The notes beneath the pieces were generated by a model that saw only the letters and a program-made list of their open reading frames with translations, was not told where the DNA came from and made no database searches. From assembly GCF_031157275.1 (NCBI RefSeq), contig NZ_JAVIFW010000006.1, positions 248,001 to 312,000 on the forward strand: 64,000 nt of DNA. The letters run 5' to 3'. This document shows positions 56,738 to 64,000 of this stretch, piece by piece. Source of the DNA: Streptomyces sp. LHD-70 (GTDB taxonomy: Bacteria > Actinomycetota > Actinomycetes > Streptomycetales > Streptomycetaceae). A program made the position numbers and the translations under genes. Each line of letters begins with the position of its first letter. The stretch's first letter is position 1.

Positions 56738-57402
56738 CCGCTCTCGTCCGCTACCAGACGGCCCTGCTGCTGCGCTCCCAGCGCTGGCTCCCGCCCGTAC
56801 TGCTGTACGCCGCCCTGGTCGCCGTCGGCGCTCAGGCGGGCGACCCGGTGCTCGACTCGCTCGGCTACGCGAGCGCCGCGCTGCTCCCCGTCGCCGCCTG
56901 GCTCGCGAGGATCTGCGCCACGCAGGAACCGCCCGCGGCCCGCCAGGTCACGGCCGCCGCGGCCGGGCCCGCGCGGGCTCAGCTCGCCGCGCTGCTCACG
57001 GCGTCGGGCTGTGCGGTGGCCCTCGGGGTGGCCGGGCACGCACTGGTCGTGGCGATGAGCGACTGGCGGAACACCAGCCATCAGGTGCGGGTCGACCCGC
57101 TGCCCATGGTGGTGGCCGCGCTTCTGGCGGTCCTGGTCTGCGCGTCGGTCGGCACGGCGGTCGGGACCCTGTGCACCTGGCCGCTGCTGCGCAGCCCCGG
57201 CTGGTCGGTCACGCTCACGGCGCTGCTCGCCCTGCTGGCCGTGGTGACGGCCGGTTCACCGGCCCGCGCGGTGGTGTGGGGCCTGGTCTCCGGGTCCCGC
57301 ACGGGGGCCGTGCCGGTGCTGGTGCTGCCGGTCGTGGGGGCGGTGGGGTTGGTGGGGTTGGCGATGGCGGCGTCGTGCGCGCTCAGCTCCCGCCGCGCTT
57401 GA
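56734..57402 (+). CDS. ABC transporter membrane subunit
   Basis: 222 residues with six membrane helices (for example LPPVLLYAALVAVGAQAG and WSVTLTALLALLAVVTAG). It overlaps the ATP-binding gene (ATGA), which identifies it as that protein's membrane partner. It lacks any recognised permease family motif. With one ATPase and one 6-helix subunit it could form an exporter as a homodimer. The substrate is unknown. It is convergent with the deacetylase lipoprotein gene. Confidence 0.82.
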   Translation: MTALVRYQTALLLRSQRWLPPVLLYAALVAVGAQAGDPVLDSLGYASAALLPVAAWLARICATQEPPAARQVTAAAAGPARAQLAALLTASGCAVALGVAGHALVVAMSDWRNTSHQVRVDPLPMVVAALLAVLVCASVGTAVGTLCTWPLLRSPGWSVTLTALLALLAVVTAGSPARAVVWGLVSGSRTGAVPVLVLPVVGAVGLVGLAMAASCALSSRRA

Positions 57403-57443
57403 GCTCGTCCCCGGCACGCTCGGGCTCGCCCCCGCCCCGCCCC

Positions 57444-58328
57444 TCACTCCCGATCAGAGCTTGAGCTGTTCCCCGCCCCGCCCCGCCCTTCCTGCCCGAT
57501 CAGCTCCGACACCCGTACGAAGCGGTAGCCCCGCTTGCGCAACTCCGGGACCACCTTGCGGATCGCTCGCTCCGTCGCCGGGGCCGCGCTGCGTGTGCAG
57601 TGCAGGACGACGACCGAGCCGGGGCGGACCCCGCGCAGCACCTCCTCGGCGACCGCGTCCGCGTCCGTGGCGAACGCGTCGCCGCCGACCACGTCCCACT
57701 GCACGGCCGTCACGCCCGCCCGCGCGACGTTGCGCAGGGCGGTGCGGTCGTAACAGCCGCCGGGGAAGCGGAAGTACGGCATGGCGTTCTTGATGCCGAC
57801 CTTCTTGAACGCCGTGAACGCCCGCTCCACATCGGCCGTCATCCGGTCCGGCGCGACGGTCGGCAGCCCGTAGCAGCGCGAGGTGAACGCGTAGTGGCTG
57901 TACGAGTGGTTGGCGACCTCGAACAGCGGGTCCGCGCCGATCGAGCGGGCCTGGTCGGGGTACTCCTCGGCCCACCGCCCGGTCATGAACACGGTCGCGG
58001 GCACCTTGAGGCGGCGAAGCGTGGCCAGCAGCGCCGGGTTGTCGAACCGCTCGCCCCGAGCCGCGCGCGGGCCCTGGTCGGCGGTCATGTCGGCGTCGAA
58101 GGTGAGCGCGACGGTCTTGCCGTCGGCGCGGGGCGCGCTCTTGAACACGGGCGCGAGTCCCGCCGGGCCGGGCGCGAGCGTCGGCGGCCGGGCGGCGGCG
58201 GAGGCGCTGGGCGAGGCCTTCTCGGAGGGCCGGGACGGGTCGGGTCGGGAGGTGTGGCCGGTACCGCAGCCGGTGACGACGGTACCAAGGACACAGAGGG
58301 CGGCGAGTCTGCGTACGGGAACGATCAC
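57444..58328 (-). CDS. Polysaccharide deacetylase lipoprotein
   Basis: 294 residues. Lipobox VTGC (Cys near residue 21) follows a short hydrophobic signal, then a Ser/Pro/Ala linker to about 65. The NodB domain has the Asp pair in ALTFDADMT, the metal His pair in ANHSYSHYAF and the substrate motif RFPGGCYD. Such enzymes remove acetyl groups from cell-wall or exopolysaccharide amino sugars, outside the membrane. The start is a GTG. A palindrome rich in A and T lies just upstream. Confidence 0.92.
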   Translation of the reverse strand: MIVPVRRLAALCVLGTVVTGCGTGHTSRPDPSRPSEKASPSASAAARPPTLAPGPAGLAPVFKSAPRADGKTVALTFDADMTADQGPRAARGERFDNPALLATLRRLKVPATVFMTGRWAEEYPDQARSIGADPLFEVANHSYSHYAFTSRCYGLPTVAPDRMTADVERAFTAFKKVGIKNAMPYFRFPGGCYDRTALRNVARAGVTAVQWDVVGGDAFATDADAVAEEVLRGVRPGSVVVLHCTRSAAPATERAIRKVVPELRKRGYRFVRVSELIGQEGRGGAGNSSSSDRE

Positions 58329-58346
58329 TCGGCGACCATAACGCCA

Positions 58347-58362
58347 TAAATAGGACTATTTA
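58347..58362. promoter_or_regulatory. AT-rich 7-2-7 palindrome upstream of the deacetylase
   Basis: TAAATAG-GA-CTATTTA is a perfect inverted repeat of very low GC in a very GC-rich genome, 19 bases upstream of the deacetylase start. It probably overlaps the promoter. The regulator is unknown. Confidence 0.6.
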
Positions 58363-58395
58363 CTCAGCCGCGCTGGGGTCCGGGGGTGGTCCGTT

Positions 58396-58428
58396 CCGGA
58401 GTGATGTCACAGTGAGACATCACTCCGG
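58396..58428 (-). terminator. 13-base-stem hairpin ending the unknown three-gene operon
   Basis: CCGGAGTGATGTC pairs perfectly with GACATCACTCCGG around ACAGTGA. The stop codon of the last gene (58420-58422) is inside the stem. Confidence 0.8.
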
Positions 58429-59025
58429 GACGTTGGGCGCCACCGAACCCGCGAACTCGCTCGCCAGGTCACAGGCGTTGTCGTACGAGTCCTCGTTCGA
58501 AGGGACCGCGTGAACCACGGCCCGTCCGAACGAGGTCGGCCAGACGATCAGGCAGCCCGCCTCGTTGCCTGAGACCTCCGCCGAGGGGACGCCGTCCACC
58601 GGGGTCGGCGTCGGCGTGGGCTCGATGGGGATCTCCTTGCCGTAGAACAGGGAGAGTTGGGTCGGGGACCCCGAGCCGTCGCCCGACATCGTCCAGGTGC
58701 AGCCGCTGAACAGGGATGCCCCGGCGTTCTCGACGTTCTCCTCGCTGCCGCTGTCGAGATTCCACTCGGCGGTGATCGCGGTGTCGACGGCCTCGCACGC
58801 GGAGGATGCGGACGGGGTGGCCGACGTGCCGGGCAGGTCGTCGATCCCGCCCGTGTCGTCGTCCGTCCACAGCCAGATCCCGCCGACGAGCGCGCCGCAC
58901 AGCAGCAGGGTCGCGGCCGCGGCGATCAGCGCGCGGTGCGCCCGGCTCGGCGGTGGCGGGCGGTCCTTGTCGGGCGGCCTGGCCCACTCCTGCCGGTCCT
59001 CGTCCCACAGGTCCATGCCGGTCAC
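58420..59025 (-). CDS. Membrane-anchored protein, possibly DUF3558-like
   Basis: 201 residues. A cytoplasmic Pro/Arg/Asp-rich N-terminus (about 1-30) precedes one membrane helix (LIAAAATLLLCGALVGGIWLW) and an extracytoplasmic part with four cysteines (SACEAV, FSGCTW, EAGCLIV, DNACDLA) likely to form two disulfides. The pattern resembles DUF3558 proteins, which are of unknown function, but the match is loose. It starts at a GTG two bases after the stop of the upstream gene and is third in the operon. It lacks the shared Gly motif. Confidence 0.72.
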   Translation of the reverse strand: MTGMDLWDEDRQEWARPPDKDRPPPPSRAHRALIAAAATLLLCGALVGGIWLWTDDDTGGIDDLPGTSATPSASSACEAVDTAITAEWNLDSGSEENVENAGASLFSGCTWTMSGDGSGSPTQLSLFYGKEIPIEPTPTPTPVDGVPSAEVSGNEAGCLIVWPTSFGRAVVHAVPSNEDSYDNACDLASEFAGSVAPNVPE

Positions 59026-59027
59026 CC

Positions 59028-59705
59028 CTATCCGCCCAGGAGTTGGGCGATCTGCTGGGCGAGCGCCGCCGTCGACGCGAGTCCGGCCGCGGCCGTCGCG
59101 CCGAGCTCCAGGCGCTCGCGCAGCCGCTGCAGCCGGTCCTGGCGCACCTGTCCGGTCGCGTCGATCTCGTCCTCGGCCTCGGCGAGCCCGGCGTCGAGCT
59201 CGGCCAGTCCTTCTTCGGAGAGGTCGCCTGGTCGTTGTGGCAGCTCGGGCCGGTCCGCTTCGCCCGCGGGCAGCAGTACCCGCAGCTGGGCGCGCAACTC
59301 CGCGATGGCGGCGCGGAGTTCGTCCGGTACGGCGACGGGGTCCGGGCCCGCCGCAGTGCGGGTCGACGCGTCCACCGCTCTGGCCCGCGGCCCGGACGCC
59401 ACGGCGCCGCCGCTCATCGCGCCGATGCTGATGCCGCCCGCCGTGGGCGACGGCACCGCCGGTGCGGCGCCCGCGCCTCGGTCCTCCGGCACCGGCTCGG
59501 CGACGCGCTCCGCGCGGTCCTCCGCCGTGGCGCCGTGCCCGGCGGCGACCGCACCGCCGGACAGCTCTCCGATCGACACGCCCCCCGAACCGCCGCTCGA
59601 ACCGCCCCTCGAACCGCCCCTCGAACCGACCCCCGAACCGCCCTCAGGAGAGCCCGAGTCGGCGGGCTCGTCGCCCTCCGGCTCCCGCCTCGTGGCCTCG
59701 CTCAC
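59028..59705 (-). CDS. Unknown soluble protein with two GGxxIGxxSGGAVA motifs
   Basis: 225 residues, Gly/Ser/Glu-rich in the first half. Two short repeats, GGVSIGELSGGAVAAGHGA (near 44) and GGISIGAMSGGAVASGPRA (near 90), match a third at the C-terminus of the gene upstream. The second half (about 120-225) is predicted helical (ELRAAIAELRAQLRVLLP, then RQDRLQRLRERLELG), with a possible coiled coil. The GTG start overlaps the stop of the upstream gene by four bases, so the two proteins are made together. I do not recognise the family. The shared motif suggests self- or cross-association. Confidence 0.75.
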   Translation of the reverse strand: MSEATRREPEGDEPADSGSPEGGSGVGSRGGSRGGSSGGSGGVSIGELSGGAVAAGHGATAEDRAERVAEPVPEDRGAGAAPAVPSPTAGGISIGAMSGGAVASGPRARAVDASTRTAAGPDPVAVPDELRAAIAELRAQLRVLLPAGEADRPELPQRPGDLSEEGLAELDAGLAEAEDEIDATGQVRQDRLQRLRERLELGATAAAGLASTAALAQQIAQLLGG

Positions 59706-61414
59706 CGCAGACCCCCTCCCGTCTCCGTCTTCGCCGCCGTACGGGAGCGACGGGAGTCGACCTGCTTGGCCAGGGCCCCCTCGCCGCTCGCGACCGCTCC
59801 GCCGCTCATCTGGCCGATGAACACGCCACCCTCGCCCACGTTGATGACGTACTTCTCGAACTCGCCCGTCTCGTAGCCCCGTACGCGCAGCGCCTCTCGT
59901 ACGCCGCCCGTGATGCGGTCCTGCAGCGTCTTGACGTACCGGCTGATGTCCATTTCCTGGAACAGCGACACCTCCTGCGCGCTGCCCAGCTCCCGCACCG
60001 ATCTGGCCGGGCCGTCCGGCGGGGCGAACTCCGGGATGTTCAGCCAGGCGCGGCCGATCGAGTACGCCGTCGTCAGCAGGCACACGCCCGCCGCGAAACC
60101 GGCCGACGGCGCGGTGACCAGGGCGCGCACGGCGTCGCGCAGCGGGCCGTCGTCCATGCGCTCCGCCAGGACGTCCACCGACTTGTACTCGGGCCGCACC
60201 GGCGTCAGCACATGCGGCACGACCTCCAGTACGAGCACACCGCCCTGCGTGTGGACCCGGACCAGGAGCGAGATTCCGATCTGCTCGTCCCACGCGCCGA
60301 CCCGCACCCGCAGGAAGTGGCGGCGCGCCTCCGCGCCTTCGCCGACCGCGCCCTCGCGGTGGCGGCGGACGTTGTCCGGGGCGTAGTCCACGAGCTCGCG
60401 CGCGATCCCGACCGGCAGGTAGACCATCTCGTCGACCTCGAGCGAGCGCAGCCGGTCGCGGCTGGTGGCCGCCGCCGACGTCCGCAGGTCTTCGAGGCGC
60501 GGCCGGATCAGGTCGATCACGTCCCGCCCGGTCAGCGGTGCGACGCCGCCGCCCGCCGCGTCCGGCCGTAGTTGCTTGCGCGCGCCGGGCTGCAGCTCGA
60601 CCACGAACGACCAGGGTTTGTACGGCTCTCCGGCGCCCACGAACGGCCGGAACGGGTCGTAGATGGCGAGGCCCGCGTACTGCTCGCGCGCGATCGCCTG
60701 GCCGATGCGGCGGTACTGCGCGGTGTCCGGCAGGCGTTCGCGCGGCGCCCGGTCGAAGGCCTGGCGGCTCAGGCCGTGGCGCATCAGGGCCGTCACCCGC
60801 TGCCGGTGCGCCCACACCGGCAGCACCATCAGGAGCGGGAGGACCACGGCCGCCCACACGTCCGCGCCGCCGAACAGGGCGATGAGCACCAGCGCCCAGT
60901 AGCCGAGCGCGGCGGCGACCGGCAGCACCGGGAGCACGGACTTCAGCCGCCCGTGCGTCGCCTCCTTCAGGACGGAGCGGCCCAGCGCGAACACGGAACC
61001 CTTGTTGCCGCGCACGCCCCACGCGAGCGCGCAGACCACGGCGTACGCCACGGCCCAGGGGATCGGAGCCGTCGCCGGGTCGGAGCCGGTCCCGGTGATC
61101 CCGAGGACGATGAACGTCACCCAGAGCGCGAGCAGCACAAGGCCGGTGCCGATCTCCTGGCGGCGGGCCCGTACGGCGTGGGCGAGCACCGGCAGGGCGT
61201 CGATGCCGAGCGACGGCGCGATCGGCCGCTCCTCGTGCTCCACCAGCTGCTCGATCACCGCACGCCGGAACTCGCCGTCGAAGTACACCCCCGCACACAG
61301 CAGCCGCGTGGCCTCGCTGCGGGCCTGCGGTGGCAGGGACTGGGCGGGCGGCACGGTGGACGCCGAGGCGCGGGTGGCGGACGGCGGGGAGGAGGGTTGT
61401 TCGGGCACGGACAT
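59702..61414 (-). CDS. Unknown membrane protein with C-terminal GGxxIGxxSGGAVA motif
   Basis: 570 residues. A cytoplasmic region (about 1-75) precedes two pairs of membrane helices (about 80-125 and 155-195, such as GLVLLALWVTFIVLGITG). A large region follows with LEVDEMVYLPVGIARELVDYAP near 330 and YSIGRAWLNIPEF near 465. The C-terminus carries YVINVGEGGVFIGQMSGGAV near 540. The ATG at 61414 is preferred; an ATG 22 codons upstream is possible. It is first in a coupled three-gene operon. No enzymatic motif is visible. The family is unknown to me. Confidence 0.78.
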   Translation of the reverse strand: MSVPEQPSSPPSATRASASTVPPAQSLPPQARSEATRLLCAGVYFDGEFRRAVIEQLVEHEERPIAPSLGIDALPVLAHAVRARRQEIGTGLVLLALWVTFIVLGITGTGSDPATAPIPWAVAYAVVCALAWGVRGNKGSVFALGRSVLKEATHGRLKSVLPVLPVAAALGYWALVLIALFGGADVWAAVVLPLLMVLPVWAHRQRVTALMRHGLSRQAFDRAPRERLPDTAQYRRIGQAIAREQYAGLAIYDPFRPFVGAGEPYKPWSFVVELQPGARKQLRPDAAGGGVAPLTGRDVIDLIRPRLEDLRTSAAATSRDRLRSLEVDEMVYLPVGIARELVDYAPDNVRRHREGAVGEGAEARRHFLRVRVGAWDEQIGISLLVRVHTQGGVLVLEVVPHVLTPVRPEYKSVDVLAERMDDGPLRDAVRALVTAPSAGFAAGVCLLTTAYSIGRAWLNIPEFAPPDGPARSVRELGSAQEVSLFQEMDISRYVKTLQDRITGGVREALRVRGYETGEFEKYVINVGEGGVFIGQMSGGAVASGEGALAKQVDSRRSRTAAKTETGGGLR

Positions 61415-61799
61415 GCAATCCCCGATCGTTGCCCTGATGGTCCGACTCCCCTGTTTTGTAAGGGAGTTGAAGGGGTCCATGGTGCACGCAGTATGGCCCG
61501 CGCCGACCGGGTCTCAAACGGCGCACCGAGGCACGTGGGACAGGAACCGGCCAGCAGCACGCGCCCCCGGTCGACACCGGGGCGCAGGGGGGGCGGGGGC
61601 CGGTTAGCGCTCCGGGCGGGAAGCGTCCGCATCGGTCGCCGGGGCCGGGGACCTGCTGCCACCATGGGCGGCATGTCCGGAACGCCTGCCAGGCGTCGCG
61701 GGGCTGGGGGCACCTCCCGGCCGGAGGCTGGGGGGACTTTACGGACACGGCCGTGTCAGGCCCGGCCGGGCCCGACAGACCTGACCGGAAGGCGCGCCC
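61415..61799. other. Divergent promoter region with repeats, no gene
   Basis: No coding region is supported between the unknown operon and the acetyltransferase. It contains a copy of the intergenic repeat (61704-61737) and the 14-base palindrome GACACGGCCGTGTC (61744-61757), which lies 42 bases before the acetyltransferase start and could be its operator. Confidence 0.5.
61704..61737. repeat. Streptomyces intergenic palindromic repeat, copy 2
   Basis: CTGGGGGCACCTCCCGGCCG followed by GAGGCTGGGGGGAC is the inverted relative of the element at 26092-26124, with two base differences and one extra G. Confidence 0.75.
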
Positions 61800-62651
61800 A
61801 TGGACGAACGCGAGCTGCTCGAACGGTCCGGCGGACCCGTCACCCGCAGCCGGTTGCGCCACGACCTGACCGCGCTCGGCCTCGGGCCCGGCGACACCGT
61901 CATGTTCCACACCCGGATGTCCGCCATCGGCTACGTCGCGGGCGGCGCCGCCACCGTCATCGACGCCCTGCGGGACGCGGTCGGCCCGGCCGGCACGCTG
62001 ATGGTGACCTGCGGCTGGAACGACGCCCCGCCGTACGACTTCCGCACCTGGCCACGCCCCTGGCAGGACGCGCTGCGCGCCGAACACCCCTCCTACGACC
62101 CGGAGTTCAGCGAGGCGGCCCACGACAACGGACGGCTCCCCGAAGTCCTGCGCCGCCTCCCCGGAGCGGCCCGCAGCCGGCACCCGGACGTCAGCTTCGC
62201 CGCCCTCGGCCCGGCGGCCGTCGAGTTGACCGCCGACCACCCCTGGGACGACCCGCACGGCCCCGGCACCCCGCTCGCCCGCCTGGTCGCCCGGCGCGGC
62301 CGCGTCCTGCTGCTCGGTGCCCCGCTCGACACGATGACGCTGCTGCATCACGCCGAAGCCCTCGCGGACGCGCCGGGCAAGCGGTACGTGACGTACGAAC
62401 AGCCCGTCCTCGCCGAGGGGCACCGCGTCTGGCGCCGCTTCCTCGACATCGACTCGGAGCACGGCGCGTTCGACTACGCGGGCGTGGTGCGCGAGGGGCA
62501 GGACCCGTTCGAGACGATCACTCGGGCCCTGCTCGCGGCGGGCCATGGGCGCAGCGGCCCGGTGGGTGCCGCCGAGAGCCACCTCTTCGAGGCGGAACAG
62601 GTCGTCGCGTTCGCGGTGGACTGGATCGAGCGGAAATTGGGCGCGGAGTAG
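61800..62651 (+). CDS. AAC(3)-family aminoglycoside N-acetyltransferase-like protein
   Basis: 283 residues of the antibiotic N-acetyltransferase family: TRSRLRHDLTALGLGPGDTVMFHTRMS at the start, VIDALRDAVGPAGTLMV and the later HPDVSFAALG segment, with RGRVLLLGAPLDTMTLLHHAE near 165. These enzymes move acetyl from acetyl-CoA to the 3-amino group of aminoglycosides. Full length is kept, so it may be active. Many Streptomyces carry such a gene without producing aminoglycosides, and its natural substrate may be different. It is not near other resistance or biosynthesis genes. Confidence 0.88.
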   Translation: MDERELLERSGGPVTRSRLRHDLTALGLGPGDTVMFHTRMSAIGYVAGGAATVIDALRDAVGPAGTLMVTCGWNDAPPYDFRTWPRPWQDALRAEHPSYDPEFSEAAHDNGRLPEVLRRLPGAARSRHPDVSFAALGPAAVELTADHPWDDPHGPGTPLARLVARRGRVLLLGAPLDTMTLLHHAEALADAPGKRYVTYEQPVLAEGHRVWRRFLDIDSEHGAFDYAGVVREGQDPFETITRALLAAGHGRSGPVGAAESHLFEAEQVVAFAVDWIERKLGAE

Positions 62652-62682
62652 CACGGAGTAAGGGACTGAGCGCTGGGTAAAA

Positions 62683-62700
62683 TGACGGTAATTATCGTCA
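62683..62700. promoter_or_regulatory. Palindrome upstream of nfeD
   Basis: TGACGGTAATTATCGTCA is an 18-base dyad with eight of nine pairs matching and an AATT centre. It is poor in GC for this genome and lies about 95 bases upstream of the nfeD start, so it is a likely operator. Confidence 0.55.
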
Positions 62701-62707
62701 ATTGGCG

Positions 62708-62752
62708 CCGGCGTTTTCGGCACCGGCGTTTTCGGCACCGGCATATACGGCA
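62708..62752. repeat. Three 15-base tandem repeats before nfeD
   Basis: CCGGCGTTTTCGGCA occurs twice (62708-62722, 62723-62737) and then as CCGGCATATACGGCA (62738-62752). The unit is a multiple of three and, if a TTG at 62702 were used, would encode APAFS-APAFS-APAYT in frame with NfeD. Confidence 0.85.
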
Positions 62753-62794
62753 CATATCCGTGACTTCGACGCGCTCAGAATTGGTGCGTGCGCA

Positions 62795-63226
62795 ATGGAC
62801 CCCTGGCTGATCTGGCTGATCGTCGCCGCCGTCCTGGCCGTGGTGGAGATCCTCACGCTCACGGCCGCGCTCGGAATGCTCGGCGTGGCCGCACTCGTCA
62901 CCTCGGGAACAGCGGCTCTCGGACTTCCACCGCCCCTCCAGTTCCTCGTCTTCGCCGCCGTGGCGACGGTCACGCTGCTCTTCGTACGCCCCGTCGCGAT
63001 GCGGCATCTGCGTCGCCCGCAGGTGGCGCGCTTCGGCGTGGACGCGCTGGTCGGCCAGGCCGCGTATGTCGTCGCGGAGGTCTCGGCCGTGGACGGCAGG
63101 GTCCGGATAGGGGGTGAGGAGTGGACGGCCCGCGCCTATGACGAGACGCTGGTGATTCCTCGGGGCAAGACCGTCGACGTCATGGAGATCAGCGGAACCA
63201 CCGCGTTCGTCTACCCCCGGGACTGA
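62795..63226 (+). CDS. NfeD-like membrane protein
   Basis: 143 residues. Two or three membrane helices fill about 1-70 (WLIWLIVAAVLAVVEILTL, FLVFAAVATVTLLFV). The C-terminal NfeD/OB-fold domain (about 85-143) has LVGQAAYVVAEVSAVDGRVRIGGEEWTARA. NfeD proteins work with SPFH proteins, as here: the SPFH gene starts four bases after the stop. The ATG at 62795 has no clear ribosome site, so an upstream TTG cannot be excluded. Confidence 0.88.
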   Translation: MDPWLIWLIVAAVLAVVEILTLTAALGMLGVAALVTSGTAALGLPPPLQFLVFAAVATVTLLFVRPVAMRHLRRPQVARFGVDALVGQAAYVVAEVSAVDGRVRIGGEEWTARAYDETLVIPRGKTVDVMEISGTTAFVYPRD

Positions 63227-63230
63227 AGCC

Positions 63231-64000
63231 ATGGATATTTCCGCGTTCCTCATCGCCGGACTGATCGTCGCGCTGTTCGCGATCTTCACGGTCGTACGCG
63301 CGGTACGCATCGTTCCGCAGGCCCGAGCCCGCAATGTGGAACGCCTGGGCCGATACCACCGCACCCTGAATCCCGGCCTCAATCTGGTGATCCCCTATAT
63401 CGACCGCGTCCATCCGGTGATCGATCTGCGCGAACAGGTCGTCTCGTTCCAGCCGCAGCCGGTGATCACCGAGGACAATCTCGTCGTCGAGATCGACACG
63501 GTCCTGTATTGCCAGGTGACCGACCCGCGCGCGGCTTTCTACGAGATCGCGAATTTCCTTCAGGCCGTCGAGCAGCTGACCGTCACCACGCTGCGCAATG
63601 TCGTCGGCTCCATGGACCTGGAGAAGACCCTGACGTCCCGCGACACCATCAACAGCCAGCTGCGCGGCGTGCTCGACGAGGCCACCGGGAAGTGGGGGCT
63701 GCGCGTCAACCGGGTCGAGATCAAGGCCATCGACCCGCCGCAGAGCATCAAGGACGCGATGCAGAAGCAGATGCGGGCCGAGCGCGACAAGCGGGCCGCG
63801 ATCCTCGGCGCCGAGGGCCAGCGCCAGTCGCAGATCCTCACCGCCGAGGGCGACAAGCAGGCCGCGGTGCTGCGCGCGGAGGGCAACCGGACGGCCGCGA
63901 TCCTCCAGGCCGAGGGCCAGTCCCGGGCCATCGACGAGGTCTTCCAGGCCGTACACCGCAACGACCCCGACCCGAAGCTGCTCGCCTACCAGTACCTCCA
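63231..64000 (+). CDS. SPFH/Band 7 (stomatin-like) protein, 3' end cut off
   Basis: The first 256 residues are inside the window; the gene continues past the right edge. An N-terminal hairpin anchor (FLIAGLIVALFAIFTVVRAV) precedes the SPFH domain (about 25-185: IVPQARARNVERLGRYHRTL, LREQVVSFQPQPVITEDNLVV). A coiled-coil part with repeated AEG segments (LGAEGQRQ, LTAEGDKQ, LRAEGNRT, LQAEGQSR) begins near 190. Such proteins form large ring- or cage-like assemblies in membrane microdomains. It is coupled to the NfeD gene upstream. Confidence 0.93.
   Translation, partial: MDISAFLIAGLIVALFAIFTVVRAVRIVPQARARNVERLGRYHRTLNPGLNLVIPYIDRVHPVIDLREQVVSFQPQPVITEDNLVVEIDTVLYCQVTDPRAAFYEIANFLQAVEQLTVTTLRNVVGSMDLEKTLTSRDTINSQLRGVLDEATGKWGLRVNRVEIKAIDPPQSIKDAMQKQMRAERDKRAAILGAEGQRQSQILTAEGDKQAAVLRAEGNRTAAILQAEGQSRAIDEVFQAVHRNDPDPKLLAYQYL

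Noticed and set aside
62702..62794. TTG start giving NfeD an APAFS-repeat leader
   Set aside because: No ribosome site precedes it and NfeD proteins begin near the ATG at 62795. It is kept as a finding because the repeats are in frame.

Overview
The window is chromosomal DNA from a Streptomyces or very close relative. It has very high GC, codon third positions almost all G or C, many GTG starts and GGAGG-type ribosome sites. Gene order resembles, from memory, the S. coelicolor SCO5998 to about SCO6045 core region: murA2, acnA, ngcEFG, rok7B7, xylFGH, dxs, fadB/fadA, RNase D-like, hemE, cgoX, chdC. I see no tRNA, rRNA, CRISPR array, insertion sequence or prophage.

1-9.7 kb: a cut streptogrisin-type protease, a LysR regulator, a MurA paralogue with an N-terminal helix-turn-helix, a VOC protein, a DinB protein, aconitase with a striking palindromic promoter region, and a drug-type MFS exporter. 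9.7-14.5 kb: an unknown membrane protein and a large secreted GH92 mannosidase with a LacI-type operator just upstream.

14.7-28.4 kb is a sugar block: DUF1062, the N-acetylglucosamine/chitobiose importer ngcEFG with a DasR-like site and a coupled hydrolase, a second MFS exporter, two small unknown proteins, an XRE/MmyB regulator, then rok7B7 and the xylose importer xylFGH. The rok7B7 and xylF promoters share CTTGAC half-sites.

28.7-40.1 kb: dxs (isoprenoid precursors), an amino-acid permease, a GT-C glycosyltransferase with a rare TTA codon, an NYN nuclease-like protein, the fatty-acid oxidation pair, an RNase D-like protein and an orphan LuxR-type regulator. 40.4-47.7 kb: DUF3000, hemE, cgoX and chdC (three steps of the coproporphyrin-dependent haem route), with a repeat-containing Cys/His protein and a CoA-disulfide-reductase-like flavoenzyme between them.

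47.7-64 kb is more accessory. It holds a secreted tripeptidyl-peptidase-like enzyme and an operon of a DUF692 (MNIO) enzyme with two TIGR04222-type membrane proteins, one ending in a Gly/Ser/Cys tail. A DUF4142 protein, a truncated ATP-binding-protein remnant, a PTH2 hydrolase, an AIM24 protein, a small ABC transporter and a polysaccharide deacetylase lipoprotein follow. Next is a three-gene unknown operon whose members share a short Gly-rich motif, then an AAC(3)-like acetyltransferase and an NfeD/SPFH pair cut by the right edge.

The two best candidates for something undescribed are the MNIO plus Cys-tailed membrane protein operon (49.5-52.9 kb) and the shared-motif membrane operon (58.4-61.4 kb).
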